Of a stretch of DNA of 64,000 bases, positions 53,377 through 61,454 are shown one piece after another. The first letter of the stretch is position 1; each line of letters opens with the position of its first letter. Below the pieces are notes generated by a model. That model was not told the DNA's origin, did no database searches, and saw only the letters and a program-made list of their open reading frames with translations. A program made the position numbers and the translations under genes. The stretch comes from Insolitispirillum peregrinum (lineage in GTDB: Bacteria > Pseudomonadota > Alphaproteobacteria > Rhodospirillales > Rhodospirillaceae): NCBI RefSeq assembly GCF_900156605.1, contig NZ_FTOA01000004.1, positions 310,001 to 374,000 on the forward strand, in the 5' to 3' direction.

Positions 53377-53411
53377 GTCCCGCCACCAGTCGTCGCAGGG
53401 GGGAAGCGTCC

Positions 53412-54146
53412 TTAATGCTGCAGGATCTTGGCCAGGAACTGCTGGGCGCGGTCAGAGCGGCCATTGATATCGCCAAAGAAGGTGTCCTTGGTGCAGTCTT
53501 CGACGATCTGTCCACGATCCATAAAGATCACCCGGTCGGCAACCTTGCGCGCAAAGCCCATTTCGTGGGTCACGCACATCATGGTCATGCCTTCCTGAGC
53601 CAGCTGCACCATCACGTCCAGCACTTCGTTGACCATTTCCGGGTCAAGGGCCGAGGTCGGTTCGTCGAACAGCATCACCACCGGGTCCATCGCCAGAGCG
53701 CGGGCAATGGCGACGCGCTGCTGCTGGCCGCCGGACAACTGGCCGGGATGCTTGTGGGCGTGGGCGGCAAGGCCAACGCGGTCGAGCAGGGCAAGGCCTT
53801 TCTGGGTGGCCTCATCCTTGCTGCGACCCAGCACCTTGATCTGGGCGATGGTCAGGTTTTCGGTGATCGTCAGATGGGGAAACAGCTCGAAATGCTGGAA
53901 CACCATGCCGACGCGCGAACGCAGCCTGGGCAGGTTGGTCTTCGGCGAGGCAATCGAGGTGCCATCAACAACGATATCCCCTTGCTGGAACGGCTCAAGG
54001 GCGTTGACGCACTTGATCAGCGTGGACTTGCCAGAACCCGAGGGACCGCAGACCACCACCACTTCGCCCTTCTGGACCTCGGTGCTGCAATTGGTCAGCA
54101 CCTGAAAGTCGCCGTACCACTTGTTGACGTTCTGGATGGAAATCAT
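53412..54146 (-). CDS. gltL: Glutamate/aspartate ABC transporter ATP-binding protein
   Basis: This 244-residue polar amino acid transporter ATPase has Walker [14 protein letters not shown], the [11 protein letters not shown]-loop, signature [15 protein letters not shown], Walker [15 protein letters not shown] and switch-region [15 protein letters not shown]. It overlaps the upstream permease gene by 4 bp. It is the last gene of the gltIJKL-type operon, before a shared terminator. It energises uptake of acidic amino acids. Confidence 0.93.
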   Translation of the reverse strand: MISIQNVNKWYGDFQVLTNCSTEVQKGEVVVVCGPSGSGKSTLIKCVNALEPFQQGDIVVDGTSIASPKTNLPRLRSRVGMVFQHFELFPHLTITENLTIAQIKVLGRSKDEATQKGLALLDRVGLAAHAHKHPGQLSGGQQQRVAIARALAMDPVVMLFDEPTSALDPEMVNEVLDVMVQLAQEGMTMMCVTHEMGFARKVADRVIFMDRGQIVEDCTKDTFFGDINGRSDRAQQFLAKILQH

Positions 54147-54808
54147 ACGGCTAACCTCTTTTGCAGATGCTTGACGGCGCGCGAGGCGGTGAAGCTGATG
54201 ACAAAGTAAACCAGGCCGGCAAAGATCAGGAATTCATGGGGCTGGCCCAGAATGTCCCCACGGGAACGGGCGGCGTTCAACAGGTCCATCAGACCGACGG
54301 TGTAGACCAGCGAGGTATCCTGAAACAGGATGATGCTTTGCTGCAGCAGCAGCGGGGTCATTTTGCGAAAGGCCTGCGGCAGGATCACCAGACGCATGGT
54401 CTGGCCATAGGTCATCCCCAGTGCATAGGCGGCGCCCATCTGGCCGCGCGGAATGGCCTGAATGCCGGCGCGGACGATTTCGCAGAAATAGGCGGCCTCG
54501 AACATCACAAAGGCGACCAGACACGAGCTGAACGCTCCGACCGGAGTATCAACCCCGGTGATCCAGCGCAGGACGAACGGCACGGCAAAATAGAACCAGG
54601 TGATCACCAGCAGCAGCGGGATCGAGCGGAAGTAACTGACGTAGGTCGCCGCAATTTTGGCCAGTGTCTTGTTGTGCGACAGGCGCATCAGGGCCAGAGC
54701 CGTTCCCAGGGCGACACCACCACAGACGCCCAGAACCAACAGTTCCAGGGTGGTGATCATGCCGATCCACAGACCGGGCAGGGCGGGAATGATTGCCGAG
54801 AAATCCAT
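54143..54808 (-). CDS. gltK: Glutamate/aspartate ABC transporter permease GltK
   Basis: This 221-residue permease of the His/Glu/Gln/Arg/opine family has about five hydrophobic segments and ends in the loop [20 protein letters not shown] followed by [32 protein letters not shown] is the usual N-terminal landmark. It overlaps gltJ by 1 bp and gltL by 4 bp. It pairs with GltJ to form the channel. Confidence 0.93.
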   Translation of the reverse strand: MDFSAIIPALPGLWIGMITTLELLVLGVCGGVALGTALALMRLSHNKTLAKIAATYVSYFRSIPLLLVITWFYFAVPFVLRWITGVDTPVGAFSSCLVAFVMFEAAYFCEIVRAGIQAIPRGQMGAAYALGMTYGQTMRLVILPQAFRKMTPLLLQQSIILFQDTSLVYTVGLMDLLNAARSRGDILGQPHEFLIFAGLVYFVISFTASRAVKHLQKRLAV

Positions 54809-55554
54809 TACTTGCCTCCCACCGAGATCAGGCCCGGAACGGCGACCCGCTTTTCAATCCAGCGCATGATCATCATCAGGCTCATGTTCAGGACGAAGTA
54901 AATCAGGGTGGCCAGTGTAAAGGCTTCGAACAGGTTGGCGCTGAATTCGGCGGTCTGCTTGGTCTGGGCCAGCAGTTCCATCAGGCCGATCAGCGAGGCG
55001 ACCGAGGAGTTCTTGAAGATGTTCAGGAATTCGCTGGTCAGCGGCGGAATGATGATGCGGAACGCCTGCGGCAGCAGCACGGTGGTGTAAACCTGCGGCA
55101 GGGTGAACCCCAGGGCATAGCCAGCGTTCAACTGGCCCTTGGGCAGGGCCTGAATGCCGGTGCGCACCTGTTCGCACACGCGGGCAGCGGTGAACAGGCC
55201 AAGGCAGACAACGACCGACAGATAGGCCGAGGCGGCGGGGGACAGGTCTTGCTTGAACCACATTTCCAGCGGTTCGGGCAGCAGGTCAGGGACCAGAAAG
55301 TACCACAGGAACAACTGTACCAGCAGGGGCACGTTGCGGAAGATTTCCACGTAGGTGGTGGCGATGGTGGCGAGCAGGCGGTTCGGCACCGTGCGCATGA
55401 CGCCCAGCAGCGAGCCTAACACCAGGGCAATCAGCCAGCCGACCAGCGAAATGGCAATCGTCCATCCCAGACCGGTGACGAACCAGTCGAGATAGATTTC
55501 CGATCCAATGCCGGTGGACTGAAAGAAAACGCCCCAATTCCAGTTATAGTTCAT
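54808..55554 (-). CDS. gltJ: Glutamate/aspartate ABC transporter permease GltJ
   Basis: This 248-residue permease has the GltJ-specific N-terminus MNYNWNWGVFF, then GLGWTIAISLVGWLIALVLG, TYVEIFRNVPLLVQLFLWYF and EQVRTGIQALPKGQLNAGYA. It lies 176 bp after gltI, with a strong stem-loop in the gap, and starts the tightly overlapping gltJKL set. Confidence 0.94.
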   Translation of the reverse strand: MNYNWNWGVFFQSTGIGSEIYLDWFVTGLGWTIAISLVGWLIALVLGSLLGVMRTVPNRLLATIATTYVEIFRNVPLLVQLFLWYFLVPDLLPEPLEMWFKQDLSPAASAYLSVVVCLGLFTAARVCEQVRTGIQALPKGQLNAGYALGFTLPQVYTTVLLPQAFRIIIPPLTSEFLNIFKNSSVASLIGLMELLAQTKQTAEFSANLFEAFTLATLIYFVLNMSLMMIMRWIEKRVAVPGLISVGGK

Positions 55555-55690
55555 GCGAGTTGCCCCATGAGGTCACGCAAACCGAAAACGGGCACCATGG
55601 TCCCCGAGCGGGGGATGGGCCCTTGTGGGTACGGTTGGACAGGCCCCTGTGGAGCCCTCGACGGAAAGGCCTCTGTGAGACCCTCGGGAT

Positions 55691-55717
55691 GTCCGGCCTT
55701 TGCGGGAAAGGCCGGAC
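55691..55717 (-). promoter_or_regulatory. Stem-loop between gltI and gltJ
   Basis: GTCCGGCCTTT (55691-55701) and AAAGGCCGGAC (55707-55717) form a perfect 11-bp stem with a 5-nt loop, 14 bp after the gltI stop. No T-tract follows on the minus strand. It is better explained as an mRNA-stabilising or partial attenuation stem that keeps binding protein in excess over permeases. Confidence 0.7.
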
Positions 55718-55730
55718 ACCAGCAAGCGGC

Positions 55731-56645
55731 TTAGAGCTGCTCGGCCGACTTGTCGGTCGGGTTGGCAATCAGCTTCTTCAGCTGCTCGCTCATCGGGAAG
55801 TTCAGGTTCAGGTCCTTCGGCGGCACCGGGCTCTGGAACCAGCGCTTGTAGATTTCGTTGATTTCGCCGGACTTGTAGGTGTCGCTGATCGCCTGGTCAA
55901 CCACGGCCTTGAACGCCGGGTCTTCCTTGCGGACCATGCAGCCATAGATTTCGAACGATTGCGGGGTGCCGACGACTTCCCAGTCGGCCGGCTTCTTGGC
56001 CTTGGCGATTTCTCCGTACAGCAGCACGTCGTCCATCATGAAGGCAACGGCACGGCCCGATTCCAGCATCAGGAACGCTTCGCCGTGGTCCTTGGCCGAG
56101 ATGATGTTCATCTTCATGCCCTTGTCGGCATCCAGAGCCTTCAGCAGGCGTTCGGAGGTGGTGCCCGCAGTGGTCACCACGTTCTTGCCGGCCAGATCCG
56201 GGAAGTCCTTGATCTTCGACTTCTTGTTCACCAGCAGACGGGTACCGACCTCAAAGATGCCAACCGAGAAATCAACCTGCTGCTGACGTTCGATGTTGTT
56301 GGTGGTCGAGCCGCATTCCAGATCGACGGTGCCGTTCTGGACCAGCGGGATACGGGTCTGCGAGGTCACCAGATTGTAGCGGACCTTCAGGTCCGGCATG
56401 GCGAGCTTCTGCTTCAGGGCATCGACGACCTTCAGCTGCAGCTCGTGCGAATAGCCGATCGGCTGCTGCGGATCGGTGCCGAGGTACGAGAAGGGAATCG
56501 AAGAGTCGCGATGGGCGAGAACAATCGTGCCGCTCTCCTTGATCTTCTTCAGCGTGCCGGTCAGCTCTTCGGCGAACGCCGGGGCGCTCAACAGGCTCGC
56601 CGCCAGAGCCAGGCCAATGACGCGGGAAAGAATGGTCTTGGTCAT
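55731..56645 (-). CDS. gltI: Glutamate/aspartate periplasmic binding protein GltI
   Basis: This 304-residue precursor has a signal peptide (about 1-25, ending APAFA) and an SBP_bac_3 fold: TGTLKKIKESGTIVLAHRDS, IPFSYLGTD, PIGYSHELQLKVVDAL, DLECGSTTNN. These match the E. coli GltI class for glutamate and aspartate. GAGG lies seven bases before the ATG at 56645. Upstream lie a sigma-54-like promoter and TTCGG/CCGAA inverted repeats, so expression is probably induced by acidic amino acids. Confidence 0.93.
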   Translation of the reverse strand: MTKTILSRVIGLALAASLLSAPAFAEELTGTLKKIKESGTIVLAHRDSSIPFSYLGTDPQQPIGYSHELQLKVVDALKQKLAMPDLKVRYNLVTSQTRIPLVQNGTVDLECGSTTNNIERQQQVDFSVGIFEVGTRLLVNKKSKIKDFPDLAGKNVVTTAGTTSERLLKALDADKGMKMNIISAKDHGEAFLMLESGRAVAFMMDDVLLYGEIAKAKKPADWEVVGTPQSFEIYGCMVRKEDPAFKAVVDQAISDTYKSGEINEIYKRWFQSPVPPKDLNLNFPMSEQLKKLIANPTDKSAEQL

Positions 56646-56737
56646 GCAGATGCCTCACTTCTTGTTGCTGTGTCCGTTGGTGGACAGGGTCAACGGACGC
56701 GTCGATCGAAAACCGAGCCGTCCCTGGGAAAGCCATG

Positions 56738-56753
56738 AGCACGTAGCGTGCCA
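56738..56753 (-). promoter_or_regulatory. Sigma-54-like promoter of the glt operon
   Basis: On the minus strand TGGCACG-N4-GTGCT matches the RpoN consensus TGGCACG-N4-TTGCW except for one base. The invariant GG and GC dinucleotides are ten bases apart. The predicted start is near 56727, about 80 nt before the gltI ATG. Confidence 0.65.
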
Positions 56754-56849
56754 GATCTGCGTAATTCGAATGATCGCTGTTTTTGCCAGTATCTCCAAGG
56801 CATTGGAGATATGCTTTTGTCGGCATGGTCTGAAAGAACCATGAAAAAC

Positions 56850-56886
56850 GTTCGGTTTGCCGAATAGGGTGTTCGGATTTCCGAAT
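56850..56886. promoter_or_regulatory. Two tandem inverted-repeat activator sites (TTCGG-N4-CCGAA)
   Basis: Sites 56850-56865 (GTTCGG-TTTG-CCGAAT without the trailing arm doubled) and 56871-56886 (GTTCGG-ATTT-CCGAAT) are spaced exactly 21 bp, i.e. two helical turns. They lie about 130 and 150 bp upstream of the predicted sigma-54 start. The pattern equals the AauR site known to me from Pseudomonas acidic amino acid genes. Confidence 0.7.
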
Positions 56887-56993
56887 GGTGGCTTGATCTA
56901 TGCGCGTTCTCTGATAGACCAGTATTTACCAACAGTTTACCTGATCCATACCCAAAAGATGAGCATTTTGTCATGCAGAGTACAAGAGGGGGT

Positions 56994-57014
56994 GTTCGAA
57001 AATCCGAACGTTCG
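56994..57014. promoter_or_regulatory. Third upstream inverted-repeat site
   Basis: GTTCG-AAAAT-CCGAAC (56994-57009) is an imperfect version of the two downstream sites, about 275 bp from the predicted start. It is overlapped by the palindrome CGAACGTTCG (57005-57014). Confidence 0.55.
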
Positions 57015-57092
57015 GGGTTTTGGACCCGCTGGTTAAAGGGGCAGGGAGCCTGAAGGAAAACAGGCATGTCCTCTTGGTCGCCTGTTTTTTGT

Positions 57093-57332
57093 GCGCTGCA
57101 CCGTAAACCGGACGCCTGGGGCGTTTTCACTCAGCACAGTACACGACAGCTTGGGAACAAGGACGTGGAGCGCTGCTCCACACCTCGCTGGGGCCTTGAG
57201 GCCCCAGACCCCACTTCTTTGACCATAAAAGAAAAAGTGGGGGTTTGGGGGCGTCGCACCCAAACGGGTTTGGGCGGTAGCCCACTCTTTTCCACCAACT
57301 GCCGTGTCCTGTGACCACTTTTCGCACAATGC
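57093..57332. repeat. Composite repeat cluster C4-A6-B8, with complete A6 (57141-57307)
   Basis: C4 (57093-57117) is a partial C copy. A6 is a complete 167-bp family A element bounded by ACACGAC (57141-57147) and GCCGTGT (57301-57307). It contains the GGAGCGCTGCTCC palindrome, TGGGGCC-TTGA-GGCCCCA, CCCCACTTCTTT...AAAAGTGGGG and TGGGC-GGTA-GCCCA (57271-57284). B8 (57314-57332) is a partial B copy in minus orientation. The block fills the gap between the glt control region and ubiB. Confidence 0.8.
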
Positions 57333-57354
57333 TCCAGCACGGGCGCAACAAAAA

Positions 57355-57384
57355 GCCCGCCTGCGGACTGTCCGGCAGGCGGGC
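57355..57384 (-). terminator. Terminator of ubiE-ubiB
   Basis: GCCCGCCTGC (57355-57364) pairs with GCAGGCGGGC (57375-57384), with an inner GGA/TCC. On the minus strand the stem is followed by TTTTTG. Confidence 0.85.
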
Positions 57385-57423
57385 GGGTACATGACGTCAA
57401 CGGATGGCGGCAAAGGGTCGACC

Positions 57424-58974
57424 TTACCGGCTGAGCAAAATTCCCAGCAGGGCCACCACCAGCGCCCACGGCAGCCAGGCGGGGAACAGGCTGCGGCGGC
57501 CCGCGGTCAGGGCGCCTTGACGGGCCATTTCGCGCACGGTGTCGGGGTGCAGCTTCAGGCCCTCCGAGCTGATCATGCGGGCGGCCTGTTCGGCCTGGAC
57601 CAGAATGCTCGGCAGCTTTTCCAGCGAGCGGGCGGTGCCGACCACCGCCGCCTTGATGCGGGCCTCGGGGCCGAGGTTGCTGCGCATCCAGTCGGTGATC
57701 AGCGGCTGGGCCAGTTCCCACATGTTGATTTCCGGCGCCAGAACACGACCAACACCTTCGGCCAGCAGCATCGATTTTTGCAACAGCAACAGTTGCGGCT
57801 GGGTTTCCATCGAAAAGGTTTCCGTGACCGCGAACAATTGCCCCAGCAGGCGGGCGATCGAGATTTCCTGAATCGGCTTGCCAAAGATCGGCTCGGCAAT
57901 CGAGCGGGCGGCCTGAGTGAAGGCATCGACGCTCTTGTCGGCGGGCACCCATCCGGCCTCGAAATGGACTTCGGCCACCCGGCGATAGTTGCCGGTCAGG
58001 AAACCCAGCAGCATTTCCCCCAGAATGCGGCGGGTTTCGTGGTCAACACGGCCTGTGATGCCGAAATCGACCGCCACAATCACCCCGTCGGCCTGCACGA
58101 ACAGGTTGCCGGGGTGCAGGTCGGCATGAAAGAAGCCGTCACGGAACACCATGTTGAAAAAGGCATTGGCGGCGCGGGTGATCACCTCGACCGGGTCCAG
58201 CCCGGCGGCGGCGATCTTTTCGCGTTCATCGAGCGAAATGCCGGTGATGCGTTCCTGAGTCATCACCGACCGGCTGGTGCGTTGCCAGTCGATCTCCGGG
58301 ATGCGGAAAGTTTCGTCTCCCTCGAAATTTTCCGACATTTCGGCTGCGGCGGCAGCTTCGAAACGCAGGTCCATCTCGATGTTGACCGACTCTTCAAAGG
58401 TGGCGATGGTATCGACCGGTCGCAGGCGGCGCAGGTGCGGCTGGACGCGCTCGATCAGGCGGGCCAGCCAGTAAAACAGCGCAATATCGCGGCGGAACTG
58501 CTGTTCAACACCGGGACGCAGCACCTTGACCGCCACCGGGCGGCCGTCGGGGGTGACGGCAAAGTGCACCTGTGCGATCGACGCGGCTGCCACGGGCGTT
58601 TCGTCAAAGCTGCTGTACAGGCTTTCCAGCGGCTGTTCAAACTCGCCTTCGATGATCGCACGGGCTTCGGCAAACGAGAACGGTTGCAGCTTGTCCTGCA
58701 AATAGGTCAGGTCGGCAGCCACCTCTTCGCCCAGCAGATCAGGGCGGGTGGACAGGGCCTGTCCCAGCTTGATGAATGTCGGTCCCAGCTCGGCGAAGGC
58801 CCGCGCCAGCCGCTGTCCCGGTCGTCCTTCCGCCGGACGGCGGTAAACCGCACGGGCGACACCGATCAGCTCCCGCAGGGCCGGCACGTCTTCCAGCGGG
58901 AACAGGGCATCGTGGCGCGCCAGAACGCGGGCGATCTGGAACAGGCGGGACAGGTTGCGGGCGGTACGGATCAT
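57424..58974 (-). CDS. ubiB: UbiB, ABC1/ADCK-type ubiquinone biosynthesis ATPase
   Basis: This 516-residue atypical kinase is required for ubiquinone synthesis. The N-terminal KxGQ motif lies in LGPTFIKLGQALSTRPDLL, the Ala-rich loop in VAAASIAQVHFA, the catalytic HxDxxxGN in ADLHPGNLFV, and DFGITG. A C-terminal hydrophobic segment, AWLPWALVVALLGILL, anchors it in the membrane. The gene lies 53 bp downstream of ubiE and is followed by a terminator. Confidence 0.95.
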   Translation of the reverse strand: MIRTARNLSRLFQIARVLARHDALFPLEDVPALRELIGVARAVYRRPAEGRPGQRLARAFAELGPTFIKLGQALSTRPDLLGEEVAADLTYLQDKLQPFSFAEARAIIEGEFEQPLESLYSSFDETPVAAASIAQVHFAVTPDGRPVAVKVLRPGVEQQFRRDIALFYWLARLIERVQPHLRRLRPVDTIATFEESVNIEMDLRFEAAAAAEMSENFEGDETFRIPEIDWQRTSRSVMTQERITGISLDEREKIAAAGLDPVEVITRAANAFFNMVFRDGFFHADLHPGNLFVQADGVIVAVDFGITGRVDHETRRILGEMLLGFLTGNYRRVAEVHFEAGWVPADKSVDAFTQAARSIAEPIFGKPIQEISIARLLGQLFAVTETFSMETQPQLLLLQKSMLLAEGVGRVLAPEINMWELAQPLITDWMRSNLGPEARIKAAVVGTARSLEKLPSILVQAEQAARMISSEGLKLHPDTVREMARQGALTAGRRSLFPAWLPWALVVALLGILLSR

Positions 58975-59027
58975 GCCGGGCTACTCTGAATCGTGGGAAT
59001 GTCGTTGGGGGCCTGTCCGTACCGCCG

Positions 59028-59855
59028 TCAGATGCGCCAGCCGGAATGGATGGCCGCGATACCGCCGGACAGGTTGCGATAGCTGCACTGGGACAGCCCG
59101 GCCTTTTTCATCCGCTCGATCATCTGTTCCTGCGGCGGGAACTGGCGGATGCTTTCGGCCAGATACTGATAGGCCTCGCGGTTGCGGGCCACCACCTGAC
59201 CCATCACCGGCAGGATCTTGAACGAATAGACATCGTACAATTGGTCCAGCACCGGCATCACCACCTTGGAAAATTCCAGGCACATGAAACGACCGCCGGG
59301 CTTCAGCACGCGGCGGGCTTCGCGCATCGCCAGATCAATGTCGGTGACGTTGCGCAGGCCAAAGGCGATGGTATAGGCGTCAAAGCTGGCATCAGGGAAC
59401 GGCAGGTGCTGGGCGTCGCCCTCGACCCATTCGATGTTGCGCAGGATGTTGCGGTTGACCGCCCGGTCCCGACCAACGCGCAGCATTTCGCCGTTGATGT
59501 CGCACACGGTCACGCTGGCATCCGGCTGATCGTCCTTTTGCCGCTTTTGCGCCTGCGACAGAAAGCGAAAGGCGATGTCGCCGGTTCCACCCGCCACGTC
59601 CAGCAGTTTCTGTCCCGGTCGCGGAGCCAGCATTTCAATGAAGCGATCTTTCCACAGGCGGTGGACACCGCCGCTCATCAGATCGTTCATCAGGTCGTAA
59701 TTGCTGGCGACCGAGTCGAACACCTCGCGCACCAGATGTTGCTTTTCCTCGGTCTTCACCGTGCGGAAGCCGAAGTGCGTGGTCGCGCCAACGCCGGACG
59801 GCGCAGCAGCGGGGGACTCGGATGACGGGTCGGCGGGGGTGTTGAGTTCGGTCAT
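59028..59855 (-). CDS. ubiE: UbiE, ubiquinone/menaquinone C-methyltransferase
   Basis: This 275-residue SAM methyltransferase of ubiquinone synthesis has [21 protein letters not shown], the SAM motif [33 protein letters not shown] and MCLEFSKV. The N-terminal 30 residues are a non-conserved Pro/Ala-rich extension. The ATG at 59855 was chosen; GTG at 59864 is possible and Shine-Dalgarno support is weak for both. It forms an operon with ubiB and is divergent from mutM, a typical alphaproteobacterial layout. Confidence 0.95.
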   Translation of the reverse strand: MTELNTPADPSSESPAAAPSGVGATTHFGFRTVKTEEKQHLVREVFDSVASNYDLMNDLMSGGVHRLWKDRFIEMLAPRPGQKLLDVAGGTGDIAFRFLSQAQKRQKDDQPDASVTVCDINGEMLRVGRDRAVNRNILRNIEWVEGDAQHLPFPDASFDAYTIAFGLRNVTDIDLAMREARRVLKPGGRFMCLEFSKVVMPVLDQLYDVYSFKILPVMGQVVARNREAYQYLAESIRQFPPQEQMIERMKKAGLSQCSYRNLSGGIAAIHSGWRI

Positions 59856-59977
59856 GGCGCGCACAATAGCCTAAGGGCAGGACGAACGCTATATAGAGAC
59901 AGGTTGGCGCGAACGACAACCACCGAATGCCGTTCGCCAATGGAAAGTCATGAAAAAAGCAGGGAGACACCGGGATC

Positions 59978-60826
59978 ATGCCGGAATTACCCGAGGTCGA
60001 AACCGTCTGTCGCGGGCTGGCCGCCGTGTTGGAGGGACACCGTCTGGAGTCGGTCACGCTGCGGCGGGCCAATTTGCGCCAGCCGTTCCCCGATGGCTTT
60101 GTCGCAGCCGTGCAGGGGCGGCGGGTCGAACGGATCTGGCGACGGGCCAAATACTATCAGTGGCTGCTGGATGACGGGCAGGTGATTCTGGGTCATCTGG
60201 GGATGTCGGGAACCTTTGAGGTCAGCCCGCCGGGGTCCAATCTGGCACCGCCCGGCAAGCATGACCATGTGGTGATCCTGACCGACCACGGGGCGATGGT
60301 CACCTATCGTGATCCGCGCCGCTTTGGTCTGATGACCCTGACCACGCTGGATGAGTTGCCCCGCCACCCGCTGGTGCGCGATCTGGGCCCCGAGCCGCTG
60401 GGCGAGGACTTCGATGCGCTGGTGTTGCAGCGGGCGCTGGCCGGGCGGCGCAGCCCGGTCAAGCCGGTGCTGATGGATGCCTCGGTGGTGGTGGGGGTGG
60501 GCAACATCTATGCCTCCGAGTCGCTGTTCCGCGCGGGCATCGACCCCCGGCGTCCTGCCCTCAGTCTGTCGTTTGCCGATTGCCAGACACTGGTGGACGC
60601 GATCCGCACGGTGCTGGCCGAGGCGCTGGCCTCGGGGGGATCATCCCTGCGCGACCACCGGCTGGTAAACGGCGAGCTGGGCTATTTTCAGCATCATTTC
60701 GCCGTCTATGACCGGGCGGGAAACCCCTGTCCGGGCTGCATCTGTGACCTAGCGGAAACCGGCGGAGTGCAACGGATTGTTCAAACTGGCCGCTCCACTT
60801 TTTACTGTGGTCAGCGTCAAAGGTGA
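59978..60826 (+). CDS. mutM: Formamidopyrimidine-DNA glycosylase MutM (Fpg) with atypical zinc finger
   Basis: This 282-residue base-excision repair enzyme has catalytic Pro2-Glu3 in PELPEVETVCRGL, the H2TH region (NIYASESLFRAGIDPRRPA) and a C-terminal finger. The finger is unusual: Cys251, Cys254, Cys256 and Cys277 (CPGCIC...FYCGQRQR). The normal fourth Cys of C-x2-C-x16-C-x2-C is replaced by Arg, and 22 residues separate Cys254 from Cys277. The catalytic N-terminus and the RSTFYC segment look normal, so activity is expected. Confidence 0.93.
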   Translation: MPELPEVETVCRGLAAVLEGHRLESVTLRRANLRQPFPDGFVAAVQGRRVERIWRRAKYYQWLLDDGQVILGHLGMSGTFEVSPPGSNLAPPGKHDHVVILTDHGAMVTYRDPRRFGLMTLTTLDELPRHPLVRDLGPEPLGEDFDALVLQRALAGRRSPVKPVLMDASVVVGVGNIYASESLFRAGIDPRRPALSLSFADCQTLVDAIRTVLAEALASGGSSLRDHRLVNGELGYFQHHFAVYDRAGNPCPGCICDLAETGGVQRIVQTGRSTFYCGQRQR

Positions 60827-61359
60827 TGATACCGTACCGAACCATGCGATACTTACGCCGTTTTCAGACCGCTGGCCGGTCGCCGCTCCTGACTCTGTGC
60901 TGCCGCCTGTCCGTCGCCGGACTGGTGGCCGGTGGGGCCTTTTTCTCTGTGCCGGATTTCTCTGCGCCGGATATGGGGGGCGGAATGGGGCTGGTGGCCC
61001 CCGCCTTTGCCGGATCGACCGGCTTTATCGATGACCTGGTGGATGTGCCCCTGATGCCGGGGCTGTCACTGACTGCGGCTGGCGGTGCTGTGCCGGACAT
61101 TCCGGCCAGTTGCCAGATGGGCGACTACCTTTTCACCACACCGGCAGGGAGCATTGGCGAGGCCTATGCCTATGGGCGCGTGACGCGCTCGGCGGTCGAG
61201 GCGTTCTATGCTGAAACCTTGCCGCAGATCGGCTGGAACCTGATCGGGTCCAGGGCCGAAGGAGTCCTTTACAGCCGTGAAAGCGAAGACTTGCTGATCG
61301 CCATCAATGAAAACGCAGGGATGGTAACGGTCTGCTTCCAGATGAAGCCGGCAAAATAG
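60826..61359 (+). CDS. Hypothetical exported protein
   Basis: This protein of about 177 residues has a basic N-terminus, one hydrophobic segment (about 24-36) and a probable signal cleavage after VAPAFA (about 55). A soluble domain follows, ending ESEDLLIAINENAGMVTVCF. It contains FYAETLPQIGWNLIGSRAEGV, an amphipathic pattern seen in small periplasmic domains of unknown function. The start could be ATG 60826 (overlapping the mutM stop, AAAGG three bases upstream) or ATG 60844. It is probably co-transcribed with mutM. Function unknown. Confidence 0.65.
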   Translation: MIPYRTMRYLRRFQTAGRSPLLTLCCRLSVAGLVAGGAFFSVPDFSAPDMGGGMGLVAPAFAGSTGFIDDLVDVPLMPGLSLTAAGGAVPDIPASCQMGDYLFTTPAGSIGEAYAYGRVTRSAVEAFYAETLPQIGWNLIGSRAEGVLYSRESEDLLIAINENAGMVTVCFQMKPAK

Positions 61360-61454
61360 TCTCTGTTCCCTGTCGCGTATCGCTAAAACAAGAAACAGCC
61401 TACGCTCTGTACAGCAATACCTCACTCGAGATTCAATAAAAGGGGAGTTCTTCC

